A DNA stretch of 64,000 nucleotides from Erinaceus europaeus (Eukaryota > Chordata > Mammalia > Eulipotyphla > Erinaceidae): NCBI RefSeq assembly GCF_950295315.1, contig NC_080164.1:15306427-15370426 (forward strand), given 5' to 3'. This document shows positions 1 through 12,088 of this stretch, piece by piece. The notes beneath the pieces are model-generated. The model had not been told where the DNA came from and ran no database searches. It saw only the letters and a program-made list of their open reading frames with translations. The translations under genes were made by a program, and so were the position numbers. Every line of letters begins with the position of its first letter. Within the stretch, counting starts at the first letter, position 1.

Positions 1-58
1 TCCTCCCTCTCTCTCTCTCCCTCTCTCTCTCTCTCTGTCTCTCTCTCTCTCCTCTCTA
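1..58. repeat. TC microsatellite
   Basis: An almost pure CT run with few interruptions, truncated by the window edge; the tail side of the adjacent SINE. Confidence 0.95.
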
Positions 59-65
59 TCTGTCT

Positions 66-304
66 CATTGCCACCAGGGTTATGGCTGGAGCTGTGAATC
101 CACTACTCCCTGCAGCTATTTCTTTTCTTTTTTCTCTTTTTATTTTGTTTGATAGGACAGAAAGAAATTGAGAGAGGAGGGAGACAGAGAGAGGAGGGAG
201 ACACACAGAGGGAGTTCCACACAGAGAGAGTACCTGTGGAACTTCTCCCTCTGCAGGTGGAGAGAGGGGGCTTGAACCTGGGTCCTTGCACCACTGCCCA
301 GCCC
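66..304 (-). mobile_element. SINE-AL
   Basis: Reverse-strand order: 'gccaccagggttatggctgg' block, GGACAGAAAGAAATTGAG, GAACCTGGGTCCTTGCACC and a truncated tRNA-like head. Confidence 0.85.
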
Positions 305-1654
305 CATCTGCCTCTTTTAAGGCTTCTGACTCTGTCACTCCTTGGGTCACTCTGTGTGTGTGCAAGTGAGTGCTTGTGAGAGTGCTGCATGTGCCTGTGT
401 CAGTGTGAGCAGTGGTCATGAGTGTGTGGCTGGTTCGTGTCAGTACTGGGGAGACCCTACAAGTCACCCAGGACTGTCCATCCCTGAGAGTGAGGACCAC
501 CTGGACCAAGCTTCTAGGAAAGCTCCCTTGGTCCAATCCACAGGCTGCCAGCATCAGTTGGGGGGGGTGGGGTGTGATGGCAGTGGCAGGGCAACTGGGT
601 TGGTAGGACCCACTTCCTGGGTCTTCCCAGGCCTTCAAGCCCTGTGTAGTGTGCTGTCTCTTTGTTTTAGTGAATTGGATGTGACTCCACTGTCCCCCAT
701 CTCACACGGAGGGGCAGGCTCAGAGGCACTACATTCCCAGTCCCGGCCAGGGCCACAGGAACTCCAGGCCCCCAGGTCAGCACTCACTGTCTCTTGTGTC
801 ACAGAGACCCTATACCAGGCCTGCGGCTCCCTGGGCAGCATCTGACCTCTCTCTGCAGCAGCTTAGACAGGGAGGCCCAGGCAGAGCAGATGCCCACGGA
901 GTGTGAAGCAACGCGATTGCTGAGTAACCCCCAGGCCTCCATGGAAATGTCCCGTTTCCCCGAGCGCTGGAACCCGGGCCCCTCCGGGAAGAGGCACCAT
1001 AGAAATTGGTGCTAACGAGCCTCTCCCCCGGCTGGCTGGGGCCACGAGGGAGCGGGAGAGGCTTCAGAACAACAAGATGTGGCCGAAAGCTGCAGGGCTG
1101 AGAGGATGCAGAGTCCCTGTGACCCCGTGAGAGGGAGAGTGAAGCTAAGACAGTTGATCCTAAGGGCTGGCCTGGAGGGTGGTGGGTGGCAGGTGGCAGA
1201 AGCCAAAGCGGCCCTCCAGCCTCACCCCAGCCTGGGGATCACCCCTGACCCCTGACTTTGCCCCCTACCCCCTGCACCCCAGTGTAAGGCAAGCACTCCA
1301 ATGGAAATCTGGCCTTGTCCCTTTCTCCTTTAAAAGCCCAACATGCTCGCTGTCCCTGAACCAGGGAGAGGACAGCCCACCTCCCCTCATGCTGGGAGAC
1401 ACAAGAAGAAAATACTGTAAAGTCCCCAGCAGGCCCCTTGCCTTTGGAGTTGTTCCTACAGAACGTGCACCGTGGAGACGTGGAGAACTGTAGTGGGTTG
1501 ATGGTGGTCTCCCTAAAATGCATCCAGATCTGACTCTCTGGACCCCATGATTGTGGCCTGGCCTTGGGAAAGGTCTTCATGACTGTAGTAGGTTGTCAGA
1601 CAAGTTGATGTGTTTTTCTGTTTGTCTGTGCAGAGATATGCCATGACTTTTCTG
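305..1654. other. Unique intergenic DNA
   Basis: No recognisable repeat, exon or RNA. Moderately GC-rich, with a few CpGs near 900-1060 but too few for an island. Open frames here have no recognisable domains. Confidence 0.6.
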
Positions 1655-1850
1655 TCTTTCTTTCTTTCTTTCTTTTTTCTTTCTCTTTTTAAAAAGATTT
1701 TATTTATTGATGAGAGAGAAAGGAGGAGAGAAAGAAAGGAAGAGAGAGAGAACCATATATCACTCTGGTGCCTGTGCTGCCAGGGATAGAACTTGGGACG
1801 TCATGCTTGAGAGTCTGACACCTGATCCACTGAGCTACCTCCAGGACTGC
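1655..1850 (-). mobile_element. SINE-C with TTTC microsatellite tail
   Basis: TTTC repeats (1655-1690), then 'attttatttattgatgagag' and a tRNA-like head ending ctgagctacctccaggac. Confidence 0.85.
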
Positions 1851-2208
1851 TATCATGTTTTCCAGACAACACCGAAATTGCTGTGGATGTTGAGACCATC
1901 CCAGGCAACCTTGGCCCCCCTCTGTCAGATGCCAGGAGTCTTCAGGAAAGACACGCAGGAGAGAAGAGAGACCTAGAGGAGAAGGTGATGAGACAGGGCA
2001 GAGGGCAGAGGGATGCAGCCACAAGCCAGGAACTCCCGGTGCCCCAGAATGTGAGAGAGGCAAGGGGAGAGCCCCCTGCAGCAGCACTTCGCTCCCCTAG
2101 GCATCACTGAGGGTGCAGGGCAGGTGGACCGTGCCAGCCTGGGTGCCAGACCCAGGGCAGACGGGCTAAGGCAGTACCCTGAGAAGCCATAGGACCTCAG
2201 GCAGGTTT
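1851..2208. other. Unique intergenic DNA
   Basis: No feature recognised. Confidence 0.5.
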
Positions 2209-2218
2209 CAAAACACAT

Positions 2219-2231
2219 CTTTTAAAAAAAC

Positions 2232-2268
<37 letters not shown>

Positions 2269-2530
2269 TTCCCTTTTGTTGCCCTTGTTGTTTTTTATTG
2301 TTGTTGTAGTTGTTATTGTTGTTGTTGTTGATGTCATCATTGTTGGATAGGACAGAGAGAGATGGAGAGAGGAGGGGAAGACAGAGAGGGGGAAGAGAAA
2401 GACAGACACCTGCAGACCTGCTTCACCACTTGTGAAGCGACTTCCCTGCAGATGGGGAGCCGGCAGCTTGAACCGGGATGCTTATGCTGGCCACCTGCGC
2501 TTAACCCGCTGCGCTACTGCCTGACTCCCT
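2219..2530 (-). mobile_element. SINE-A
   Basis: Flanked by caaaacacat (2209-2218, 2531-2540). ATTT tail at the left, tRNA-like head at the right. Confidence 0.95.
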
Positions 2531-2546
2531 CAAAACACATTTTAAG

Positions 2547-2735
2547 GGGCCAGGTAGTGGTGCAGCTAGTTGAGCACACACAGGGTGGAAGGACCTGGGT
2601 TCAAGGCCCTGGTCCCTCCTGTGAGTGGGTGGGGTCTTCACAAGCAGTGAAGCAGCACTGCAGGTGTCTCTCATCCTGTCTTCCTCGCTCGTCTTCTCTT
2701 TCTCACCAGCCCAATGGCTATGGGCGTCAGCTTTG
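2547..2735 (+). mobile_element. SINE-B, diverged
   Basis: Head ggggccaggtagtggtgcag, then GGTTCAAGGCCC and a CT-rich body. Confidence 0.75.
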
Positions 2736-3870
2736 TCTCACACAACTGCCGTGAAGATTCCTTGAGCTGTGTTGGTTGGGACCCAGATAAAGAGTCACCT
2801 GGAAGCTGAAAGTTTTTGAATGGGGTCTGGAGGCAGCAGGAAACCACTGACACTTCTGAGGGAGTTGCACTGGGCTCCCGGGAGACGACTGCAGAGAAAA
2901 AGCAAGCAGATTTGGAGAAGTGTCTGCGTGAATCCTGCCCCTCTGTCGGAGAGAAGTTATGCTGGACTCCAGGGAGAGTCAGGAGAAGCAGAGTGGAAGG
3001 AGAGAGCTGGGCCTTTGCCTTCCCTCCACCTCCACCCTCCTCTCCATCGGGAGGCAAGGGCAGGTTGGGCGGGGTCAGTGGGTGGAGCTGGACAGCCCTG
3101 CAAGGAGGCCGGAGGGGCAGCACTTAGCTGCTGGAGTCCTCCACGCTGCCCCACAAGCCCATGGTCCCGTGGCACCACTCAGCAGCTCTGGTGTATCGGC
3201 TCTCAGCAGGTGTGTGAAGCAAAGCCTTGTCATCCTCGGGCTTTTACTGGTTCTCCCTCTCCTAGTTCCTGGGCCTCTCCTCACCCCTTCACTTCCCCTC
3301 CTCTCCTGCCTCATATCAGGACCCAGAGTGAATCTCACCGACCCAGGGCTCAGGCAGAGGACAGTGGTAAGGAAAGAAAAGGGGAGAAGAGATTTGCTCA
3401 GAGAGGAGGGACAGAGCCCAGGGAGAGGGAGCAGTGTGAGCAAAGTCTGAAGAGGAGATGAGAGTGGAGACGGGCAGAGGGGAGGGGAGGGACCCCACGG
3501 CAGTGGCAGCAAGGTCTGCCAGGTGCTGGGGGGGAGTGCAAATGCTGAGTGGTGGTGGTGGTCAGTGGTCACACTCGGGCCTTGGCAGTTCACAGCATCT
3601 GGAGTTGACGGGTCCGGCCCCGCCACGCCGCAGGGGGAGAAGATGGTTTAGAGGAGGAAGCAGCTGTCTAGGGCAAGTTGGCAAGAAGGCACAAAGTAGT
3701 TACTACCAGAAGACAGGACCCCAGATCTGGGTCCCTCTAAGTCCTGCTCTCTGGGACCCACTCCACCAGGTGCTCCAGTCTCCTGAGAGCTGTGTGCCGA
3801 GATCTGGACTGGCCAACAAGTGTGATATGCTTCTGCAGTTAGTCTTTTTGGCATTGTTTCTTTCTTCTAC
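2736..3870. other. Unique intergenic DNA
   Basis: No repeat recognised. Several overlapping open frames exist because the sequence is GC-rich, but none shows a domain or splice context. Confidence 0.55.
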
Positions 3871-4060
3871 TTTTTTTTTTTTTAGATGGAGACAGAGAGG
3901 GAAGGGAGAAATAGGGATATATATAGAGAGAGACACGTGTAGCACTGCCTCATCACTCCTGAAGCTTCCCCCCCTACAGGTGGGGACCAGAGGCTTGAAC
4001 TTGGGTCCTCGTGCCTTGTAGCATGTGCCCTCCACAGGGTTACCACTACCTGTTCTTCCT
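3871..4060 (-). mobile_element. SINE-B
   Basis: Poly(T) start, ATGGAGACAGAGAGGG, 'gctt-cccccctacaggtgggg', then head ending ccactacctg. Confidence 0.85.
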
Positions 4061-4158
4061 CTCCCCCTTCATGTCTTTTAAAAGGTGTTATTGACTGCAT
4101 AGGTGGTGCCAGGAATAAATCGGCTTTCTAGCTGTGCAAGGGGTGTAGCAGACCTCTT

Positions 4159-4167
4159 TCTTTCTCC

Positions 4168-4200
<33 letters not shown>

Positions 4201-4511
4201 TCCTGGGTTATTGCTGGGGCTCCGTGCATGCACTGCTCCTGGAGGCCATTTCTCCCCTTTTGTTGCCCTTATTGTTACCCTTGTTGTTGTCATTATTAGT
4301 GTTGTCATTGCTGTTGTTTCTGGATAGGACAGAGAGAAGTTGAAAGAGGAGGGGAAGACAGAAAGGGGAGAGAAAGATAGACACCTGCAGACCTGCCTCA
4401 CCACCTGTGAAGTGACCCCCCTGCAGGTGGGGACTCAAACCGGGGTCCTTATGCTGGTCCTTGCGCTTTGTGCCATGTGTGCTTAACCCACTGAGCTACC
4501 GCCCGACCCCA
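4159..4511 (-). mobile_element. SINE-AL with TTTC tail
   Basis: TTTC repeats, 'ctgggttattgctggggctc', GTTGTT body, head ending ctaccgcccgacccc. Confidence 0.92.
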
Positions 4512-4564
4512 CAGCAGACACCTTTCTTGAAGTGCTGTATTTAGTGGGATACATTTCTTTAAAA

Positions 4565-4820
4565 CCAGATAAAGAGTGCTCAGGAGAGCACCAGCTTGCT
4601 TGCCTGAGGCCCCAGAGGCTGCAGGTTCAATGCCTGGGACCACTTTATGTCAGAGCTTACTGTCTAGCTCCCTCTCCCTCTCTTTTCCTGTCCCCTTTCC
4701 CTCTTATTCTTCCTATCTCTCTCCCTATCTCTCTCTCTCTCCTCCCTTCCCCTTCATTCCAGAGCTTAGTGTGGCTTAACCTAGTCCTCTCTCCCATTCT
4801 ATCTCTCCCTTAACAAATTA
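4565..4820 (+). mobile_element. SINE-D-like
   Basis: Head gtgctcaggagagcaccag, GCAGGTTCAATGCC (B-box-like), then a CT-rich body to about 4820. Confidence 0.65.
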
Positions 4821-4861
4821 AAAAATGAACTTTAAAAGAGACTAAGAGCTGAATCCTTTCT

Positions 4862-5030
4862 TTAAAAAAAAAAAAATCCATTTATTTAAATGAAAACAAG
4901 ATACAGAGAAGAGAGAGAGAGAGAGAGACACCAGAACACTGCTCAGCTCTGGCTTATAGTGGTACTGGGGATTGAGCCTCAGGCATGAGAGTCTTTTGCA
5001 TAGCAGTTATGCAAAAGACTCTCCTCAGAC
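4862..5030 (-). mobile_element. SINE-D with a 16-bp inverted repeat
   Basis: Standard reverse SINE-D (tgctcagctctggcttatag). Its head end has gained a perfect inverted repeat: 4987-5002 pairs with 5008-5023 around a 5-base loop. Confidence 0.9.
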
Positions 5031-6374
5031 CCTAGAGCTGAGACTTTTCCTTAAACAAACAAACAGAAAACCAGCTTTCCTTTTCATTGTAAACAGCTGT
5101 CGTTCACTCTGGAAATGGCCTCAGGGTGGCCTTTGCTGATTCTCTCCCTGCCTCCCACTCTCTGCTCTCAGATGCATGTCTCTGGCTTTATATGCCTCCT
5201 GCTGGGCCAAGTGGGCACCACAGCTCCATTGATTCTGAGACTGTAACTAGGGTCTAGGGCCAGGCCAGGATGGCTCTCACCTCCTGATCACCCTCCCCCC
5301 CCAGGAGCCCAGGCCCCTGCCAGCCTACAGCCTGGCCTGGACACTCCAACAGCTCATCTATTTTTAGGAGATTCAGCACTGAGTCAGGCTTCCTGCTGGC
5401 TTGGAGCCCTCTGCTTCCCTCCTCAGTGTCACACTCACACGCTCACTCCTGGCTGGGGACAACCAGCACCCTGACAGCCTTCCTGGAAGGGGTGCAGCTT
5501 TATTTCCTTGCTAAGAGTCCCCCCTGTACGCCTGTGAACAGTGTGGGGGACCTTCCCGTTTGCCCCACTTGGAACTAACGCGGCTCAGAGTGGTAACTGC
5601 GTGCTGTCACATGAACGCTAATTACGCTGAAACCACTTGGAGGAGAGACCTACAGGAGGATTTAAATGCTAGCTATAAATTCATGCTCATTGTTCATCCT
5701 TTTTTTTTTCTGTTTTCTTTTGAGTTCTGGAGAACATTGGAGTGACAGCATTGAAAAAGCACTTAATGAAGGCTTGATGGGAGAAGGGAAGTTCAAGAAT
5801 AAATGAATGAATTCATTGCCAGGCACTAAACGTTGGGAGTTTATCCATCATCTGGGGCAGGCGGTGGTGGTGGGGGGGCTTGTCAGCTAACACAGGGACC
5901 TTTGTTTGAATGCTTGCAGGTAATAGTGCTCTCAGCCTCTGTCCAGGGGTGGGGCCAGAAGTGTTCACAGCAGCTGTTGGCTGATTCACAGAAGGGTTGG
6001 AACAGGAGTGAGAATACAGTACTCCTCTGACGGCTTCCGGGTTGGACCTCCTCTCTCCAGTCTGTGGGAAGGACAGGTCTCAGATTAGTTATCAAGGCCA
6101 CTCAGCCCAGCTTTAAGGCCCACACACTTCCCTCCACTCCCCTGCCAACCTCAGGGTCTTGGCACTGCCACCACAGCCCAGGTCTCACTGTTGTGTAAGA
6201 TGGTGCCGCACGCTGGCATCCTGTGCAGGGGTGGTGGTACTGTGCCGGCAGGGAGAATGGCTTCCTCTCTGCTGCTCTTCTTGGGATTGAAAGCTTCTCC
6301 CCAGAAGCTCCCTAGAAGAAGAGCTGCTATGTCTTTTTGGTTGTTGTAGGCTGTATGCCCACTTATGTCTTTTA
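5031..6374. other. Unique intergenic DNA
   Basis: No repeat, exon or RNA recognised. The longest SINE-free stretch in the first 8 kb. Confidence 0.55.
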
Positions 6375-6387
6375 AAAAGTTATTTTG

Positions 6388-6661
6388 GGAGTCAGGTAGT
6401 AGTGCAGCGGGTTAAGTGCAGGTGGCACAAAGCGCAAGGACCAGCGTGACGATCCTGGTTCAAACCCCTGGCTCCCCACCTGCAGGGGAGTCACTTCACA
6501 AGCAGTCAAGCAGGTCTGCAGATGTCTGTCTTTCTCTCCCTCTCTCTGTCTTCCCCCACTCTTTCCGTTTTTCTCTGTCCTAGCTAATAACAATGACATA
6601 ATACAACAACAATAAAACAAGAACAACAAAAGGGAATAAATAAATATTTTAAAAAATAAAG
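6388..6661 (+). mobile_element. SINE-A
   Basis: Flanked by aagttattttg (6377-6387, 6662-6672). Confidence 0.95.
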
Positions 6662-6679
6662 AAGTTATTTTGTTTTATT

Positions 6680-7005
6680 TACTTATTTTTGCTTCCAGGG
6701 TTATCACTGGGGCTCGGTGCCTGCACTGCAAACCCACTGCTCCTGGAGGCCCTCTTTTTTTTCATTGCTGTTGTTGTTGCTGTTACTGTTGCTGCTTCTG
6801 CTGTTGTTGGATAGGACAGAGAGAAATGGAGAGAGGAGGGGAAAGTATAGAGGGGGAGAGAAAGACAGACACCTGCAGACCTGCTTCACCGCTTGCGAAG
6901 TGACCCCTCCTGCAGGTGGGGAGCCAGGGGCTCGAACTGGGATCCTTGCAAACCCTTGCACTTCGCACTATGTGCACTTAACTCAGTGTGCTACCGCCCA
7001 GCCCC
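6680..7005 (-). mobile_element. SINE-AL
   Basis: GCTTCCAGGGTTATCACTGG start, GTT/GCT-rich body, head ending ctaccgcccagcccc. Confidence 0.93.
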
Positions 7006-7021
7006 TAAAAAGCATTTTATT

Positions 7022-7373
7022 TTTAAATTCTTCTTCTTTTTTTTTTTTGCCTCCAGGGTTACTGCTGGGGCTCAGTTCCTGCACCATGAATACACTGTTC
7101 CTGGAGGCTATTTTTTCCCTTTTGTTGCCACTGTTGTCTTATCGTTGTTGTGGTTATTATTGTTGTTGTTATTTCTGGATAGGACAGAGAAAAATGGAGA
7201 GAGGAAGGGAAGACAGAGAGAGGGAGAGAAAGATAGACACCTGTAGACCTGTTTCACCGCTTGCAAAGTGACCCCTCCTGCAGGTGGGGAGTGGGAGCTT
7301 GAACCAGGATCCTTAATGCCGGTCCTTGCGCTTCACGCCATGTGCACTTAACCCACTGCGCTACTGCCTGACC
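7022..7373 (-). mobile_element. SINE-AL
   Basis: Poly(T), cctccagggttactgctggg, body, head ending ctactgcctgacc. Confidence 0.93.
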
Positions 7374-7377
7374 AAAA

Positions 7378-7520
7378 TACCAAAGTATTTTGTTTTGATA
7401 GAGACAAAGAAAAATCAAGAGGGAAGGGAAGATAGGGAAAGAGAGAGAGAGGGAGAGGGAGAGACAAGAGAGAGAGAGAGACAGAGACAGAGACCTGCAG
7501 CACTGCTTCACCATTCGTGA
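7378..7520 (-). mobile_element. SINE-B fragment
   Basis: GATAGAGACAAAGAAAAATC start and GA-rich body to gcttcaccattcgtga; the head is lost where SINE-D sequence begins. Confidence 0.75.
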
Positions 7521-7646
7521 TGCTTCTTTCATGTCTGAGGCTCTGAGGTTCCAGGTTCAATCCCTGACACCACCATAAGCCAGAGCTAAGCAGTGCTCTG
7601 GTAAAAAGATGAAGACAAACAAACAAACAAACAAACAAAAAACCAT
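7521..7646 (+). mobile_element. SINE-D, CAAA tail
   Basis: Starts directly at the broken SINE-B and ends in CAAACAAACAAACAAA. Confidence 0.85.
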
Positions 7647-8255
7647 GTGTCACTTTCCTCTGCCCTTCAGCCCAAGGTTTACTGTGACATTTTATTTCAG
7701 AGGAAGGTGCAATTACATTCTCCAAACTGGAGAGGGATTGTCCAGGGAGAAAAGTTGCGGAGCTGGATTTGAGATGGTTTGATTCTTCTCCAATGCGGTT
7801 TGAGTTTTTCCCAGTGAACATCAACTGCTTTAGAATCATCTAAAAAGCATATATGAGACCCAAAATGAGCCCTAGTACTGTTTGGAGGGAAAGAGAAACA
7901 GACCCATTCTGACACAGTTTGTGGGGACCTTGCCAGCACTGTGGTTCTGGGCTGGGACTTAGTCGGGTCTCTTTACACTAACAGAAACCTCAGCCCAGGG
8001 TTTCTCAGGGGAAAGCTCTGAGTCACTTAAAGTTTGCTTGAAAAGAGCAGAGCGGTGGGTGCTCTCTGGCTGGACTTTCAGACTCACTCAGCGTCGTTAC
8101 AGTGTGTCTCCTCTCACAGCTCCTCTCACAGCACTGACGTCAGAAGACCTGGGACAGGCTTGACCTCCCGTTGGCTGTCAGGAAAGCTGTGGGCTCGTGG
8201 GTTCCTCCATGAGTAAGTAAGGCTCTTGGCTAGATGACACCCAGGCTCCTTTCTA
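7647..8255. other. Unique intergenic DNA
   Basis: No feature recognised. Confidence 0.5.
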
Positions 8256-8269
8256 CAGAACACTATTTT

Positions 8270-8570
8270 AAAAAAATATTTATTTATTTTCCCTTTTGTT
8301 GCCCTTGTTGTTTTTTATTGTTGTTGTAGTTATTCTTGTTGTTATTGATGTTGTCTTTGTTAGACAGGACAGAGAGAAATGGAGAGAGGAGAGGAAGACA
8401 GAGAGGGGGAGAGAAAGATAGACACCTGCAGGCCTGCTTCACCGCCTGTGAAGCGACTCCCCTGCAGGTGGGGAGCCGGGGTGGGGGTGGGGGCTCGAAC
8501 CAGGATTCTTCTGCTGGTCCTTGTGCTTCACACCACCTGCGCTTAACCTGCTGCGCTACCACCCGACTCC
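8270..8570 (-). mobile_element. SINE-A
   Basis: Flanked by cagaacactatttt (8256-8269, 8571-8584), perfect. Confidence 0.96.
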
Positions 8571-8655
8571 CAGAACACTATTTTTATGAAGTTTTGACAA
8601 AGTCAACAGACACCTTGCCAGAAAAGCCCGGCTACCCTTAGAAATTGTGGGTGGG

Positions 8656-8972
8656 GGAGTCGGGCGGTAGCGCAGTGGGTGAAGTGCATGGCATGAAGCG
8701 CAAGGACCGGCGTAAGGAACCTGGTTCGAGCCCCCAGCTCCCCACCTGCCGGGGAGTCGCTTCACAGGCGGTGAAACAGGTCTGCAGGTGTCTGTCTTTC
8801 TCTCCCCTTCTTTGTCTTCCCCATCTCTCTCCATTTCTCTCTGTCCTATTTAACAACGACGACATCAATAACAACAACAATAATAACTATAATAACAATT
8901 TAAAAAAAAGACAGCAAGGTCAACAGGGAAAATAAAAAATAAATAAGTAAAAATAAGTCATTAAAACAAAAA
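8656..8972 (+). mobile_element. SINE-A
   Basis: Flanked by agaaattgtgggtggg (8640-8655, 8973-8988), a perfect 16-bp duplication, so a fairly recent insertion. Confidence 0.96.
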
Positions 8973-8988
8973 AGAAATTGTGGGTGGG

Positions 8989-10105
8989 CAAGGCCCTTCC
9001 CCGATGTGTGGTACCCAGGTTTTTCTGCCAGGCCTCAACTCCTCAGCCACAGCTTCAGAGCTTCAGTCATCTGGGGGCCTGGCCCCAAGTCCCCTCCAGA
9101 CACCAGCACACAGAATCCTCTTACTGACTTTGTCACTTTTCTGCCCGGCACAGCAGAGCAGAGGGAGTGAGGTGGTGAGTGGTTGGCGGCAACACTGTGG
9201 ACCCTGGTAGGGTCAGTCTAAATCTCTGTGCCCTTGAAGTTGGTTGGAGGGACAGGAAGGAGCTGGCGTGCTGTAGCGAGAAGACAGTGATCCTGGGCTC
9301 AAGGTCAGTCTCATCTCTCAAAGCCCAGTGACCGTGGGTAGCCATCAGACCCCTCTGGACTGCTGCTGCCTTAGCAGCAAACGTCTGAAGGGTCTCTCAG
9401 AGCCGCAGGTTTCTCTCTGCTCCAGCATTTTGCAGGCCTGCAGGCTTCTCTTGTTTGTTTCCCTCCCCTCTCCCAGCCCTGGTCTACGGCTCTCTTACTG
9501 GGCTGGGGCAGCTCAGTCCTCCCGGGAAGTCAGTCAGGGCTGCTCCTTAGCTCTGGCTTTTCAGACAGATGTGCAGCTCCCTCAGGCCCGTGGCCCTGGT
9601 CCCTCCACCCCCATATACACCTGTGCCCGGTTCACCCCGAGACACTCTCTGGGGACAGCTGCAACGTGCTGATGTCCTTGTGCTGAGATGCTGAGCTGGT
9701 CACTGCCAGGGGCCCAGCCCGGTGCTCTTGTGCTGTCAGAAAGAGGACAACGCGGGAAGGTGACACCATCCCCCCCCACCTCCATTGCAGCCCCTCTGGC
9801 GCCTCGAGGCTAAGTCCCAAGTGCCACCATTTTAGAGCACTGACCACAGACTAGTGTTTTTTCAGCAATTTAAAAGCATTTGGTCTGCCCATCACACTGA
9901 CCCCTTAAGATAAATATTTTATCTCCATATTATGGAAAAGGAATTGGGCTCCAAGAGAGCTATATAAACTATCTCGTGCAACTTGAATCCCCCAGACATG
10001 GCCTTGGGAAACTCCAGAATGTGACCAAATTTGGAATAGAATCTTTTCATTTTTAAAATTCTGTGTGCTTATGGGTAGGGAGAAAAGAGAATAAGAGATA
10101 AGAGA
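8989..10105. other. Unique intergenic DNA
   Basis: No repeat or exon recognised. Confidence 0.55.
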
Positions 10106-10372
10106 GGGAGTCAGGTGGTAGCACGGTGGGTTAAGCGCAGGACCAGCATAAGGATCCTGGTTCGAGCCCCCAGCTCCCCACCTGCAGGGGAGTCACTTCA
10201 CAGGCAGTGAAGCAGGTCTGCAGGTGTCTATCTTTCTCTCCCCGTCCCTGTCTTCCCCTCCTCTCTCCATTTCTCTCTGTCCTATCCAACAATGATGATA
10301 ATAATAACTACAATAATAAGACAAAAGGGCAACAAAAGGGACTAAGTAAGTAAAAATTTAAAAAGACAGAGA
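10106..10372 (+). mobile_element. SINE-A, shortened head
   Basis: Lacks about 17 bp between the A box and GGACCAGC compared with other copies. Confidence 0.92.
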
Positions 10373-10401
10373 AAATGGGAGATATAAGTATATATATATA
10401 T

Positions 10402-10515
10402 TTCCTTTTTATTTTTTTCTTTTTATCAGAACACTGCTCAGCTTTGGCTTATGGTGGTGTTGGAGACTGAACCTGGACCTCAAAGCCTCAGACAGAAGAG
10501 AATTCTGCTCTCTCA
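10402..10515 (-). mobile_element. SINE-D
   Basis: ACACTGCTCAGCTTTGGC block; preceded by a TA run. Confidence 0.8.
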
Positions 10516-10929
10516 GGCTGATTTTCTAACTGTGCAGAGGAGTTAAGTTAGGGGATGTGAAAATCATCCAGAAACAAAAATCCTTGGGGTGACACATGCT
10601 CCACAGAGACCCCCCGTTCCCCACACCTGCAGTTCAGTTCTTGGATTCTCAGGGTCATTTAGCTTTTATGTACCTGCCAGCTCGGGTGTCCTGACTGTCT
10701 CTTAAGACACAGCTTTCCAGCTCTTCTAGAGGTGAGGGGGGAGGGAAGAGTCTGTCCAAAGTTTCATTAAGACAGCTGCTAACGAGATGTGTTCCTCTCC
10801 TCTCCTCTCCTCACTTCTCCTCTCCTCTCCCAGATCAACTAGGAATACCAAAGGAGACCACCTGGGACTGAAACAGGACAGGACTAGAATGACTTCAGGA
10901 AACCACCAAATCATCAGTGAGTGCAAACA
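10516..10929. other. Unique DNA with a CTCCT microsatellite
   Basis: CTCCT-type repeats at about 10793-10830; otherwise nothing recognised. Confidence 0.6.
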
Positions 10930-11509
10930 CGTGTGGCTGGTGACAGAGAGGAGCCTAGGGAGAGATTGGGTGGCTGGTAACAGTCCGGCAGTTTATCAGT
11001 TGAGGCACCACGTCCAGTCTGTTCCACCAACAAGGGGATGGCTGAAGGGAGGAGAGGACTCCCCTGAGACTCACCAAGTGCAACTCTGAGTCTCCATTGC
11101 TACTGCCCTCACAATCTGGAGCAGCGGCAGGGAGGCCCTGTGCTGACACCAGAGGTCAGAGAACTAAGCAGGAAACTCAGGAGAAGAGAAAACCTATACC
11201 TCAGTGGCATAGTGGTGGGGCTGTGACAGTCTCTTTGCATAACCACTGGATTATCTCTGCCACACCCTGCTTTATCTCTTGGTCAGGAGTCAGTGATTAA
11301 GCTAAGAAGTCTACTTATAGTTTAAAAGCCCTCAAGCTCCCGTAGCCTACAGGGAAGAAAAAGCACAAAAGAGGCTTTTAAGCCACTGAGCTCCAAAATC
11401 AGGGGTTAAAATACTATGGTCACAACTGTTAACTTCCACAACTGTGAACCCTTTACCTTACTTAGACACAAGTCAATCCAGGCAACAGTGATCAGTAATT
11501 TGAAAAGTA

Positions 11510-12088
11510 TTGAGAGAGGTATCTCATAGCATAATATATAAAATGGTTAAACCAACAAGAAGAAATATTGGAGAAATGAACCAGAACAAGAGTCCAGCTA
11601 AAAGGTCCCCAAAGGGTGAAGCACAAAATAATGAGGTCAACATCCAAACACTAGTTAAGGAAATAATCACAAGAGTGAGTAAAGAGTTTGAAAGAATTGT
11701 CACCAGAAATGCAAAAACAACAAATGAGACTCTGGAAGAAAACACTAATTATCTCAAGGTTATTAGAGAGCTGAAAGCTGAAACAGCTGAGCTAAGAATG
11801 CAACTAGCTGAACAAGCTAAAACAGTATCAGAACCAGGTAACAAAATAGATGAACTCCACCAAACAGTAGAGGGGAGAGAGAATAGAATCAATGAGGCTG
11901 AAGACAGAATTAGCAAGATCGAGGACAAATTACAGATAACTAAAAAAGAAGGAAGAGATCTCAAAAAGAGATTAAGAGATACTGAAAACAACAACAGAGA
12001 CCTATGGGATGACTTCAAAAGAAACAATATACGCATTATTGGCTTACCAGAGGTAGAAAGAGAGGGCGAGGAAGAAAGCATTCTTTAG
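11510..12088 (+). pseudogene. L1 ORF1 remnant (coiled coil and start of RRM)
   Basis: A 192-codon open stretch with a basic N-terminus, a long heptad-rich coiled coil (roughly residues 40-165) and the first strand of the RNA-binding domain (NNIRIIGLPEVER). It ends at an early stop. The same frame continues beyond (ENFPSLDNIK..., RRVPNRIKP-like) with further stops, so it is a decayed ORF1. It would bind L1 RNA in an intact element. Confidence 0.85.

Noticed and set aside
342..845. A 167-codon frame in unique sequence near the left edge
   Set aside because: No domain, no splice context, low-complexity cysteine/serine start; probably chance.
2671..3626. Overlapping frames on both strands at 2.7-3.6 kb
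   Set aside because: Frames overlap on both strands in GC-rich DNA and none resembles a known protein.
8656..8750. tRNA genes at SINE heads with A and B boxes
   Set aside because: Heads do not fold as complete tRNAs and are followed by SINE bodies, tails and target-site duplications.
11510..12088. Host coiled-coil protein gene
   Set aside because: Heptads followed by NNIRIIGLPE and an adjacent endonuclease frame identify L1 ORF1.
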